DNA of 64,000 nt from Flagellimonas allohymeniacidonis (GTDB lineage Bacteria > Bacteroidota > Bacteroidia > Flavobacteriales > Flavobacteriaceae). Of this stretch, positions 36,864-45,459 are shown in pieces (the stretch's first letter is position 1; each line of letters begins with the position of its first letter). Under the pieces are notes generated by a model. It was not told where the DNA came from and made no database searches. It saw only the letters and a program-made list of their open reading frames with translations. Where the stretch lies: positions 721,290 through 785,289 of the forward strand of contig NZ_SGIU01000001.1 in assembly GCF_004296335.1 (NCBI RefSeq). The letters are read 5' to 3'. The position numbers and the translations under genes were made by a program.

Positions 36864-38051
36864 TCATACTTTTCGCATTTTGTTTCGAAAAGTCAGGTAC
36901 GCCAAGGCCAAAAGTGCCGTAGCCGAACAAGCATACATAACCCCTGGTACGTTGGCAACGTTTCCTTGGTAATACCAACCCGAGAGCAACGCGCCCAACC
37001 CTATCCCCGCTTCCAAAGCTATATACATGGTGGCGATGGCCTTACCTTTTTCTTTGGGGTTGCTCAAATCTATGGTCCATGCGTTGATTGCGGGAGAAAG
37101 AACACCCATGGCCAATCCGTATAACGTTGCCGCAACTAAGAGACCATTGGAAGTGTCCAAATAACCCATCAAGAAGGTTGAAACCAACAAAAGAATCAAA
37201 CCAAACACAATTACCACCATACGGCCATGTCTATCTGAAAAGCTTCCGGCGACAAAACGCACCAACAAAGAGGAAATAGTGAAAACAATAAAAAATGTGC
37301 CTTTGTTGGCTATGCCCACATGTACGCTCCAATCGGGAATCAACGTCAGCACAACCCCAAAAGCCATATAGGATAACAAGGTCACGATTCCTGCAGGAAT
37401 TGCTTCTCTCGCAATTATTTCATTTCGGGATATTTTAAGAGCCTGTAGCTTGAACTCTTTTTTTTCCTTTAAAGTCTCCCCAAGATTAAACATTAGCACT
37501 AAGGCCAATAAAGCCATACCCGATGAGCTCCAAAACAGCACGGTATATGAAAAGTGGATTTTGATAAGGCTGCCAAGGGCTGGTCCAAGAGCAAGGCCTG
37601 TGCTGAAAGCGATACCCTGTATGCCCATGGCTTCGCCCAAGCGTTCTTTGGGAACAATATCTGAAACATAAGTCGATGTCGCCGTTGGGGTGAATCCTGT
37701 TGAAAACCCGTGCACCAATCGAAGCAGTAAAAAACCGGTAACCGTTGTTGAAATGGGATAAAGAAATCCACAGCCCAAACAAACCATTGCTCCAAAAAGC
37801 ATTACAGGCCTACGCCCAATAGTATCCGTCAGTTTTCCACTGAAGGGTCTGGATAGTCCTGCTGTTAAGGTAAAAAGCGCTATGATCAATCCAATATATT
37901 CCGCTCCTCCCAAACTGGTCAGGTATGCCGGCAGCTCCGGAATGAGCATATTATAACTGGCTGAAAAGAAAAGGGAACCCAAGCAAACCAGGATAAATCT
38001 GGAGCCATACATTCTTGGTTTTGCCATTGTTCCCGCTTTTTGGGTTGCCAT
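36864..38051 (-). CDS. Major facilitator superfamily transporter
   Basis: A 395-residue protein with about twelve predicted helices. The MFS signature between helices 2 and 3 is present as GRPFSGKLTDTIGRRPVMLFGA, and a related element recurs in the second half (AGSFSDRHGRMVVIVFG). The overall pattern suits a drug or small-molecule exporter. It is divergent from the Crp-like gene, 83 bp apart, a common arrangement for regulated efflux pumps. Confidence 0.88.
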   Translation of the reverse strand: MATQKAGTMAKPRMYGSRFILVCLGSLFFSASYNMLIPELPAYLTSLGGAEYIGLIIALFTLTAGLSRPFSGKLTDTIGRRPVMLFGAMVCLGCGFLYPISTTVTGFLLLRLVHGFSTGFTPTATSTYVSDIVPKERLGEAMGIQGIAFSTGLALGPALGSLIKIHFSYTVLFWSSSGMALLALVLMFNLGETLKEKKEFKLQALKISRNEIIAREAIPAGIVTLLSYMAFGVVLTLIPDWSVHVGIANKGTFFIVFTISSLLVRFVAGSFSDRHGRMVVIVFGLILLLVSTFLMGYLDTSNGLLVAATLYGLAMGVLSPAINAWTIDLSNPKEKGKAIATMYIALEAGIGLGALLSGWYYQGNVANVPGVMYACSATALLALAYLTFRNKMRKV

Positions 38052-38111
38052 GATAGATTTGATTCAATACCTTTCAGGAACAAAGAAATCAGTTATTCCA
38101 GAGCATAAAAA

Positions 38112-38123
38112 GGACATTTGTCC
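38112..38123. promoter_or_regulatory. GGACA-TT-TGTCC palindrome upstream of the Crp-like gene
   Basis: The 12-bp palindrome GGACATTTGTCC lies 11 bp upstream of the Crp-like start codon and between the divergent MFS and Crp-like genes. It is a plausible autoregulatory operator, but its nature is inferred. A near-identical box (GGACATTTGTACC) lies upstream of the reductase at 2978. Confidence 0.4.
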
Positions 38124-38134
38124 CAACCCATAAA

Positions 38135-38704
38135 ATGATACGTACCAACACGGATTTACTCGACTATATTGCCTTATTGCAAAGACATTCCGTTAATTCC
38201 ATAGGCGTTGAAGCCTTTAAGGCCAAACAACTTATATTGGAGCAAGATAGAAGGTACAACACCGTTTATGTGATAAAAAAAGGCATAGCCAAGTGCTATA
38301 TCACTGATGAAAATGGAAAGGAATTCATTCAAGAGTTTTTGGGAGCGGGAATGGAGTTTGGCGAGTTGGAGGTTTTCAGTGAAAAGATGACCATTTGTTC
38401 CGTTTCGTCTGTTTCAGAGCTGGAAACCTATACTTTTTCGCATCGAATTTTCAACGAGTTGTTGGAAAAGGATCCAAAGTTCAATAAGATGGTTATGAAG
38501 GCTCTTGCAGATAAAATACGGTATAAGGCCCCTCGCCATTCTTATCAACATTCTTATCCCATTGAGGACAACATACTCCGACTGAAACGAACTTTCCCTG
38601 AGTTCACCGACGTACTGCCCAAAAAGGATATCGCCAATTATATTGGAATCACCACGCGGAGTTTAAATAGAGCTTTGAAGGATTTAAAGGAAAGTGGGAA
38701 ATAG
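38135..38704 (+). CDS. Crp/Fnr-family transcriptional regulator
   Basis: The 189-residue protein has a cyclic-nucleotide-binding-like N-terminal domain (about 20-120; AKQLILEQDRRYNTVYVIKKG, EFLGAGMEFGELEVFS) and a C-terminal winged helix (NYIGITTRSLNRALKDLKESG). It is shorter than Crp of E. coli but typical of Bacteroidota members. It is divergent from the MFS gene and converges on the LytTR operon with only one base between stop codons. Confidence 0.85.
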   Translation: MIRTNTDLLDYIALLQRHSVNSIGVEAFKAKQLILEQDRRYNTVYVIKKGIAKCYITDENGKEFIQEFLGAGMEFGELEVFSEKMTICSVSSVSELETYTFSHRIFNELLEKDPKFNKMVMKALADKIRYKAPRHSYQHSYPIEDNILRLKRTFPEFTDVLPKKDIANYIGITTRSLNRALKDLKESGK

Positions 38705-38705
38705 G

Positions 38706-39467
38706 TCAGTTCAGCCCCTCGAACCATCTTTTAAATTCGGCTACTTTCTCACGACTTACAATGACCTCTTTATCCATTTTGCACTTCAGAGTAAGTTTTA
38801 GTCTTCGATTTGAATACACCATAACATCGGTTATGGCGTTCAGATGTACCAAAAAACTTCGATTTACCCGAAAGAATTGCTTAGGATTTACCAACTCCTC
38901 CAGAGTTTCCAAAGTGTATTCAATCATATACCGTTTTCCATCTGCAGTAATCAAATAGGCGTCTCTTCCTTCTGCATAGAAGACATTTATGGATTCAGTT
39001 GAAATGGAATTCAGGTGGTTTCCCATTTGAACCAAGAAACGATCCTTATAGACTTTTTGCTCTATCTGATCTAACATGGAGGCCATATGTGTGGGACTGG
39101 AAAACTGTGTCTTAAGTAATTCCAGCTTTTGAAGGGCCTTGGTCAAATCAGTAAACTTGATGGGCTTGAGCAGATAATCAATGCTGTTGACCTTAAACGC
39201 ATCAATGGCAAATTCATCAAAGGCAGTTGTGAAAATTACCGGTTTTGTGAGGATAGTTCGAGAAAAGATTTCAAAGCTTAGACCATCTGAAAGCTGCACA
39301 TCCATAAAAAACAAATCCACTGAAGCCTGGTTTTCGGCGATCCAGGGAATGGATTTTTCCAAAGATGGAAGTATCGCAAGAATTTCAACGTTTTCACTAT
39401 GTTTTATGAGATAACGCTCCAATTTTTCCGCGGCAAGGGCTTCATCCTCGATAATAGCTACTCTCAT
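38706..39467 (-). CDS. LytTR-family response regulator (second system)
   Basis: Receiver domain with Asp56 (VDLFFMDVQLSDGLSFEIF) and acidic residues at 7-9; LytTR DNA-binding domain about residues 155-250 (YAEGRDAYLITADGKRYMI, FFRVNRSFLVHLNAI). It overlaps the degenerate kinase-like gene by 4 bp and lies at the end of a probable three- or four-gene operon. Confidence 0.92.
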   Translation of the reverse strand: MRVAIIEDEALAAEKLERYLIKHSENVEILAILPSLEKSIPWIAENQASVDLFFMDVQLSDGLSFEIFSRTILTKPVIFTTAFDEFAIDAFKVNSIDYLLKPIKFTDLTKALQKLELLKTQFSSPTHMASMLDQIEQKVYKDRFLVQMGNHLNSISTESINVFYAEGRDAYLITADGKRYMIEYTLETLEELVNPKQFFRVNRSFLVHLNAITDVMVYSNRRLKLTLKCKMDKEVIVSREKVAEFKRWFEGLN

Positions 39468-40483
39468 AGCATCTGAAGTTTAGGTATTTTAATGGTTTTG
39501 TCATGTGGGTTGTGTGCTACCTCCAATGGTGTGCCAGAATAGTATTGATAATTGTTCTCTAATTTATTTAAAGAATTGATATTTAAGGTTTTATTAAGTT
39601 TTTCCTCATGTTTATATTTAATTTCAATCGTATTGCCTGAATCAAGAATTTCTATAGCAAGTTCATTGGTTTTGGAAGGAATGGTCGAACGCATAATGAC
39701 TTCAATAATTTGCACCAGGGTTCCCGGAATAATCCACGTCTTCTCCTTAAAACTTTTAACTAGTTGGATTCTCCTATAGGGCAAATGTTCCTGAACGGAT
39801 AAAAATTCATCCAAAGCTTCCATTTCTTGATCAAGGGGAATTACCTCATTTTTTCTATTGGATAGCAAATGGCGATACATGGAAGCGAAACTGTCCGTAA
39901 CCTCCTCCGCTTTGTCCACATTGTTTTTCATAACCATGAGAATTGCTTCTAAGCTTTCGAACAATAGCAAAGGATTGATTTCTTGTTTAAACCGAGCAAA
40001 ATCCTCCTCCATTTTCAGTCTGGCCCACTCTTCCTTTTGTAATTTTTCCACATTTATCTTGTGCAAAAATTGATGGCTCACATACAACAGTACATATATC
40101 AAAGAAATCACTGAGAAAATACTATTGAAAATCAAGAGCTCAGTGAGATTAGGCTCATAATGCAGTATTTTAACGAAGTAGAGGTACATGGAACCACTGA
40201 CCAAAACAATGGTCGCCAAGAATGTCGAGACTACCTGCAAGACCAATCGCAACAAAAAGGATTTAGGCCGATTCAAATGTCGGAAAATCACAATCGACAA
40301 TCTGGCCAATTCCTGAATGAGGTACGCTAAAGCAATACAGACATACAATTCTTGCCCAAAGAAGTTTTCCCCCAACTCATTGATCGTATTGTTGATCAAC
40401 AATATGAGCAAATAAACCAAGGTGCCGCTGAACAAGGGACTCAGAAGTCTAAAAAGTGGATGGTGAATAAAGAGCCTTTTCAT
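39464..40483 (-). CDS. Degenerate LytS-type histidine-kinase-like protein
   Basis: The 339-residue protein has membrane helices and the coiled region of a LytS-type kinase, but the phosphoacceptor His is replaced: where the active paralogue has SPHFLFN, this one has NPLLLFE (Leu172). The ATPase motif EN-AxKH is also lost (EVIMRSTIPS around 261-270), and no C-terminal GxGL box is seen. It cannot be a normal kinase and is likely a pseudokinase that forms dimers with or regulates its intact neighbour. It overlaps both flanking genes by 4 bp. Confidence 0.82.
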   Translation of the reverse strand: MKRLFIHHPLFRLLSPLFSGTLVYLLILLINNTINELGENFFGQELYVCIALAYLIQELARLSIVIFRHLNRPKSFLLRLVLQVVSTFLATIVLVSGSMYLYFVKILHYEPNLTELLIFNSIFSVISLIYVLLYVSHQFLHKINVEKLQKEEWARLKMEEDFARFKQEINPLLLFESLEAILMVMKNNVDKAEEVTDSFASMYRHLLSNRKNEVIPLDQEMEALDEFLSVQEHLPYRRIQLVKSFKEKTWIIPGTLVQIIEVIMRSTIPSKTNELAIEILDSGNTIEIKYKHEEKLNKTLNINSLNKLENNYQYYSGTPLEVAHNPHDKTIKIPKLQML

Positions 40484-41517
40484 AGGAGCACTGGTAATTT
40501 TACAATGAAATTAGACTCATCGGCTATTTGTACTGTTTCGTTGGCCAATAGTTTGTAGCGAGATGTAATGTTGCCTAATCCTATATTGAGGGACTTGGTG
40601 TTTGGACGTGCCTTGGTTTTGTTATTGACGACCCAAATCGCTCCTTCCTGATGTTTTATTTGAATATTTAAGGGTGTATTTTCAGAAGTTACATTGTGCT
40701 TGATGGCGTTTTCTACCAACATCTGAAGCGTTAAGGGTGGAACCTTGCTTGTCATAAGCTTATTTGGAAGTTGGTTGGATAGAAAAATTTGCTCTTGAAA
40801 ACGTGTCTGCATTAAAAAGCAATATGACTGTACAAAATTCATTTCCTCCTCGACACTCACCAACTTGTCCTCATAGGATCTCAAGGTGTAACCATACGAT
40901 TTGGCCAAAGAGCGAATAAATGCTTCGGCTTTGGCAATGTCTTTCTGAAAAAGGGAGGAAAGGGTGTTTAAGCAGTTAAACAAAAAATGGGGGCTTAGCT
41001 GCGATTTCAAAGCCGCCAACTGCAGTTCTGTCTGCTTCCACTTAAGTTGTACTTCCATCACCTGCCCCTTGTCATACTGCTGGTAGGAGTAAAATGCAAA
41101 ATAGATGATGTTGTAAATAAGTACGACACAAAACAGTAAAATCACAATTTTAAGTTGCATACTGCCTTCCGGGTCAAAAAAGAAATTGTAGTTGGAATTA
41201 ACAAGTCCATAAATCTTTAATGCCATGTAAACCATAGACCATCCAACAACGGAATGGAGCACTATTCCCGCCAAGAGTCTTAAACCAGTTTGCCTTCTCC
41301 ACTTAATGTAGCGGTTCAAGAATTGATTTATAAAATGAAATGCATAGCTCACACCAATTCCCAAAAATCCGTTGAGCAGTATTTCTACGGAAAGAGGACT
41401 CCCACCAAGGCTATGGAATCCGTAGAACAATAGGCCTACAACAAAGCCCAAGGATATTAAGACAAGATGTTTTCTCATGGTTGGTCGGTCTATAAAAAAA
41501 CGTAGCATCTTATCCAT
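40480..41517 (-). CDS. LytS/YehU-type sensor histidine kinase (second system)
   Basis: The 345-residue protein has about four to five membrane helices and an intact LytS-type kinase domain: phosphoacceptor His177 in LSPHFLFNCLNTLSS and ATPase motif LVENAIKHN (Asn270), with GLGNITSRYKLL near the end. It is followed by a degenerate kinase and a LytTR response regulator, all overlapping by 4 bp. The upstream repeat-protein gene is 64 bp away on the same strand, so it may be in the same transcript. Confidence 0.9.
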   Translation of the reverse strand: MDKMLRFFIDRPTMRKHLVLISLGFVVGLLFYGFHSLGGSPLSVEILLNGFLGIGVSYAFHFINQFLNRYIKWRRQTGLRLLAGIVLHSVVGWSMVYMALKIYGLVNSNYNFFFDPEGSMQLKIVILLFCVVLIYNIIYFAFYSYQQYDKGQVMEVQLKWKQTELQLAALKSQLSPHFLFNCLNTLSSLFQKDIAKAEAFIRSLAKSYGYTLRSYEDKLVSVEEEMNFVQSYCFLMQTRFQEQIFLSNQLPNKLMTSKVPPLTLQMLVENAIKHNVTSENTPLNIQIKHQEGAIWVVNNKTKARPNTKSLNIGLGNITSRYKLLANETVQIADESNFIVKLPVLL

Positions 41518-41581
41518 ACCACCAAAATACTCATATTTGCCCTAAGCGGTTGAGTATTTTGGCGATTGGATTGGTTATGGT

Positions 41582-43030
41582 TTACTGAACTGCGTTAAGA
41601 ACTCTTCTATAGTGGGAATCTGATGAAATAGAATTGCTGACGGTACGATACGCATCGCTCACTGCCTTACCATTGGATTTGACAGCGGGAGCAAAGCGCA
41701 AAAGGGATTCGGCCTTATGATAATCCGAATCAATATCCTCAATAGCTGCAATGAGCTTCACCAAATCTGATTCACCAAAATCATTTTTGGCAATTTCCTT
41801 AAAGACCTCCGATTTATGGCTATCTGAATTTATTCGCCCTAAAGTGACCACCAAATCATCAACATTCCCAGAGGAAAGCTTATGGCGATCCACCAGTTTT
41901 TTCAGAACGCTGGCTTGGTGACTGTCGGAGCCCATTTGTTCCACACACTTAAGAAGGTGGGATATGGTAGAGGCATCCATTTCCTTGTTCACAGCTCTTG
42001 AAAGTACTGCTCCCCTGTGATAGTCCGAGTCCATTCCATCCAGGGCATTTAAAAAGGTATGGAAACCGCTTGTAGATAGTTCATCAACATTTAATGCGGC
42101 TTTAAGCACCTCTGCCCTATGGTGATCTGAATCAATTCCTTTTGCAGTCACTGCAAGAACTTTGGTGTTTTCAGAAGATAATGGTCGGTTTCGTAAGGCG
42201 GTCAACAAAACACTTGCCTTATGGTGATCGGAATCAATATCCCTAGCGATTACCAACAATGTTTTAAGTTGAGTGCCCTTAATGTTCCCATCTTTGATGG
42301 ATTTTTTCAAAACCTCGGCCTTGTGATGGTCAGAATCTATCTCTGATGCTGCATAAATAAATGCTAAGGTGCTTCCCTCGTTTTCTAGAAATTTGGCAGT
42401 GTATCTTTTAAGAATATCGGCTCTGTGATGGTCTGAATCAATTTCATCTCCAACAGCATGGATCACCGATATCAAATCGGCATCTTTGAGGTCTTTTTGA
42501 AGCAGAAGTTTAATATAGCGCGCTTTGACGTGGTTGCTTTCCATGATATCAACCTCTTTCAACACACCATACGCTCCTCTTTTTTTGTAGATACGATTTA
42601 CGCGTTGCTCAGATCCCAAAGTAGTGGTGCGAACAACATCCAAAAGTATATCGGCCAACCAGGCTTTACCTTCTGGGTCAAAGCTCTTTTCCGAGCCCCC
42701 GACGTAGTATCTTTTTATAAGTTGGCCCGAATTATTGGGTTCGATAAAAATGCGTCTTCTGGAGCCAAAAGCTGATCGCTTTATTTCCATAAAGCCGCCC
42801 CGGGAGATGGCAACAATATCTGAATCATCATCAGAGAGCGTAATGTCGCCTCGATATTCCACATGAAAACTTTTACCAAACGGATTGCTTACTGAAACTG
42901 TGGTTTTTCCATTATCCTGCACATTGACCGAAGTACGTCGCTGGGCATGCAATGAACTTCCTGATATAAGCAGAAAAAAAAGGATGAGCTTAAGAAGTAG
43001 GGCCGCAAGAAATTTGGAAAGATGATTCAT
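41582..43030 (-). CDS. Secreted protein with nine ~34-residue SDxH repeats
   Basis: From ATG 43030 the product is 482 residues with a signal peptide (about 1-26). After a short beta-rich region with HVEYRGDITLSDDDSDIVAI it contains nine consecutive repeats of 33-35 residues, each with the core (I/M)xSD(H/S/Y)H(K/R)xxxL, for example IDSDHHKAEVL. An earlier degenerate unit (ESNHVKARYIKLLL) may be a tenth. Predicted helical repeat (solenoid) protein exported from the cytoplasm. I do not recognise a family. It lies upstream of the second LytTR system. Confidence 0.75.
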   Translation of the reverse strand: MNHLSKFLAALLLKLILFFLLISGSSLHAQRRTSVNVQDNGKTTVSVSNPFGKSFHVEYRGDITLSDDDSDIVAISRGGFMEIKRSAFGSRRRIFIEPNNSGQLIKRYYVGGSEKSFDPEGKAWLADILLDVVRTTTLGSEQRVNRIYKKRGAYGVLKEVDIMESNHVKARYIKLLLQKDLKDADLISVIHAVGDEIDSDHHRADILKRYTAKFLENEGSTLAFIYAASEIDSDHHKAEVLKKSIKDGNIKGTQLKTLLVIARDIDSDHHKASVLLTALRNRPLSSENTKVLAVTAKGIDSDHHRAEVLKAALNVDELSTSGFHTFLNALDGMDSDYHRGAVLSRAVNKEMDASTISHLLKCVEQMGSDSHQASVLKKLVDRHKLSSGNVDDLVVTLGRINSDSHKSEVFKEIAKNDFGESDLVKLIAAIEDIDSDYHKAESLLRFAPAVKSNGKAVSDAYRTVSNSISSDSHYRRVLNAVQ

Positions 43031-43041
43031 GATTGTTCGTT

Positions 43042-43091
43042 TTTTGATTGATGAATTTTGATTGATGAATTTTGATTTTGATTGATTGATG
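43042..43091. repeat. 14-bp tandem repeat upstream of the repeat-protein gene
   Basis: TTTTGATTGATGAA occurs at 43042-43055 and 43056-43069, then partial copies continue to about 43091. It lies 12 bp upstream of the start codon, probably in the leader of the repeat-protein gene. Confidence 0.75.
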
Positions 43092-43198
43092 GTGCAAAGA
43101 TGTGGAAGAAGCACGGCACCCTAAAATGAAATGTAGCGAAATGGCCCTTTTTTGTATTGAATTGTACATAGGGGAACATCATCGCCCTATTGGGGTGT

Positions 43199-44116
43199 CT
43201 ATTTCTTGAAACGTTCCAGGATAGCAAGGGTTTTCTTAGTGTTGATGAAGTACACCCCTGTCAAAAGAACAATTGCGGCCACAATGGATTGTAATGTGAT
43301 TTCCTCTTTAAGGAAATACCACCCCAAAATCATGGCGACAATGGGATTGACATAGGTAGATGTGGCCACTTTTTCAGGAGAGACAACTTTTAACAGGTAA
43401 TTAAAGGAGGTAAAGGCGAGGATACTTCCAAAGATTATCAGAAGTACCATTACCAATTGAACATCAAAGCTCCAGTGGTTGGGAGCAATCCACTTTTCAC
43501 CAAAGCCCAAACTCATTAAGGCCAACATAATTCCTCCGGTAAACATTTGATAACCTGTATTTACAAAATAGTTGGAAGGTAGGTCGGCCTTGGCAACAAA
43601 TAAGCTTCCGTAAGCCCAACTCAACATACAGGCAAAAATCATGATCATGCCCACAACCGAATTTTCCTTATTTATGATTTGTTGTTGGCTTACAAGAAGA
43701 TAAATACCTACAATACCCAGAATTACCCCGACCACCGACATCGGTTGAATTTTTTTTCCTTCCAATACTCGCATAAACAATAAAATGACGAGCGGCTGGG
43801 CCGATATTTCCAAAGCGGCAAAACCGGTATCCACGTACCGTAGCGCCCATACCACTACTCCATTCCCAAAACTTAAAAACAGAAAGCCTGCAAAAATGGT
43901 GTTCAACAATTGTTTTTTGGTAACATGAATGGCAATGCCCAGCATACGAGCAAGAACAAAAATCATAACCCCAGCCGTGGTGAACCTGAACGAAGCAAGC
44001 ATAAAGGGGGGCAGCTCCAAAACAGCTATCTTGTTCAAAAGATATGTAGAGCCCCAAATGACGTAAATGGCGAAAAAGGCAAGTACAATAAGTGTGGTGT
44101 TCCTGGGCTTGCCCAT
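43199..44116 (-). CDS. EamA-family (DMT) transporter
   Basis: The ATG at 44116 gives 305 residues with about ten helices in two EamA repeats (IYVIWGSTYLLNKIAVLELPPFMLASFRF in the first; GSLFVAKADLPSNYFVNTGYQMF in the second). An ATG at 44173 adds 19 non-conserved residues and is less likely. DMT transporters usually export amino acids or metabolites; the substrate is unknown. Single gene. Confidence 0.88.
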   Translation of the reverse strand: MGKPRNTTLIVLAFFAIYVIWGSTYLLNKIAVLELPPFMLASFRFTTAGVMIFVLARMLGIAIHVTKKQLLNTIFAGFLFLSFGNGVVVWALRYVDTGFAALEISAQPLVILLFMRVLEGKKIQPMSVVGVILGIVGIYLLVSQQQIINKENSVVGMIMIFACMLSWAYGSLFVAKADLPSNYFVNTGYQMFTGGIMLALMSLGFGEKWIAPNHWSFDVQLVMVLLIIFGSILAFTSFNYLLKVVSPEKVATSTYVNPIVAMILGWYFLKEEITLQSIVAAIVLLTGVYFINTKKTLAILERFKK

Positions 44117-44214
44117 CACGAAGTTTTGGAATTTACCATGCAATATTACGGATGTTTGCAAGAAAAAATCCAATCAATTTAAAAAGTAGCTGAAGCTAAA
44201 AAATTCTTCCGATT

Positions 44215-44544
44215 TTAATAGTATTGGTTGGTATCGAGAAGATAGGCTGCCATTTCGCTCTCCAGTCGCTTGAACAGTTCAATGTGTTTATTGATTTCGG
44301 TCTTTAAGGACTCCCCCATCTTCCTTTCCTTTTTTACCATCTGCACCAACTGTTTCTGATTGCCCGCAAAGGTTTTAAAATCGTGCTTGAGGTCTCGCAA
44401 CTTTTCAAAACAGCTATAATTGGTGGGTTCGCAGGTGTAAGAATTCAATTTTCGGGAAAGACGCTGAATGACATTGTTATTTCGTTCTAAACGAATCAAC
44501 AGTTCCTGAGTTGGGATAGGTCTGTCTTTTGTTAGATCATCCAT
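44215..44544 (-). CDS. Small coiled-coil-like soluble protein
   Basis: A 109-residue, charged, helix-rich protein without signal or membrane segment; two Cys lie in YTCEPTNYSCFEKL. Heptad-like spacing in the first and last thirds suggests a coiled coil or four-helix bundle. I do not recognise a family. Confidence 0.55.
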   Translation of the reverse strand: MDDLTKDRPIPTQELLIRLERNNNVIQRLSRKLNSYTCEPTNYSCFEKLRDLKHDFKTFAGNQKQLVQMVKKERKMGESLKTEINKHIELFKRLESEMAAYLLDTNQYY

Positions 44545-44880
44545 AAGTTTTGTTTATTTATTGGTTAAGCATCAAGGGCACTTTTAAATTACAAAAAATC
44601 CTACAATTCGTTTTAAAATTAACTTGGATTTTAGCTTTTTAACAATTTTGGAATAAGCATTCAGGCACTATAGAGTCTATACCTTTAAAAAATTCCTCAT
44701 CCAATATGAGGTTGTGAAAGCCAAATTGGGTTCTAAAATGAAGAATGCAGGAAAGTCCTCACTAGCATGTTTTGGTGGAGATGTTGGACTCTTAAAAAGG
44801 TTAAACAAAAAGAGAGGGAATGAACGGTAAAAACAAAAGACCTTGATTTACTTTTAGGGTGAAAGTGGGAAAAATACGAC
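44545..44880. other. 336-bp intergenic region
   Basis: An AT-rich stretch without a well-supported gene. It holds a short inverted repeat (CCTCAT, 44695-44700, and ATGAGG, 44706-44711) and one small open frame on the plus strand at 44738-44830. No tRNA, promoter pair or terminator was convincing. Confidence 0.5.
44738..44830 (+). CDS. Possible 30-residue basic small protein
   Basis: A plus-strand frame reads ATG to TAA with 30 residues, rich in Lys and Arg (ends LLKRLNKKRGNER) with a GGDVGLL centre. An in-frame GTG at 44714 would give 38 residues; the frame stays open back to a stop codon near 44655. No homologue recognised; could be spurious or a gene remnant. Confidence 0.2.
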   Translation: MKNAGKSSLACFGGDVGLLKRLNKKRGNER

Positions 44881-45315
44881 CTACTCTTTATCAGCGTGAA
44901 ACAGGGCAGTATAAATTTTGCCGACTCCCCAATTTCCTAAAGGAAAATAAAGCGCAAAGAAAAGTGCCATGCCCAAACTGAAATTTCTAATGTTGAAAAA
45001 GCGGTCCAAGATGTTATCGGGATAGGCATATGAAGTTTGAAGTGCATAGCCACTAAATTCCAACAAGCCCATTGCAATTAATCCATAAGCATACTGCCTA
45101 TGGAAGGGCATTCCCCTTAACACCAATGAAATAGGTACCATGTAAAGAATATAACAAGTTATGACCTGCCACCAAAAGGTAAATCTGGCTATTTCCATTT
45201 GCCGTCCAAACCAGTTCATGCCCAATCCCCAGAGAAAGTAGACCAAGCAATAGGTCAACAAAAGTCTCTTGTCCACCGACACTTTCGATTTTACAAAATG
45301 GAAAAACTTTTTCAT
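44881..45315 (-). CDS. Four-helix membrane protein of unknown function
   Basis: A 144-residue protein with about four hydrophobic segments (LTYCLVYFLWGLGMNW, FWWQVITCYILYMVP, YGLIAMGLLEFSGYAL, LGMALFFALYFPLGNW). No family recognised. It lies 144 bp downstream of the acyl carrier protein on the same strand, so it might belong to the polyketide locus, but the gap makes this uncertain. Confidence 0.6.
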   Translation of the reverse strand: MKKFFHFVKSKVSVDKRLLLTYCLVYFLWGLGMNWFGRQMEIARFTFWWQVITCYILYMVPISLVLRGMPFHRQYAYGLIAMGLLEFSGYALQTSYAYPDNILDRFFNIRNFSLGMALFFALYFPLGNWGVGKIYTALFHADKE

Positions 45316-45459
45316 GCTTACTTTTTTAGTTTCTATTCCCGAGACTTGGTTTTAAACTACAAGACAACTTCCAAGGGCTACGGATTCAAAATCCAAAAAT
45401 AGACGGTCCTTGCCTCAAGCGCAGAGTTATTTGCTTTTGATTTCTGATAATTTTTTCAT

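Noticed and set aside
39464-40483. The degenerate kinase as a pseudogene
   Set aside because: The frame is intact over 339 codons and overlaps both neighbours in the usual 4-bp manner, so it is a maintained gene with altered function, not a broken one.
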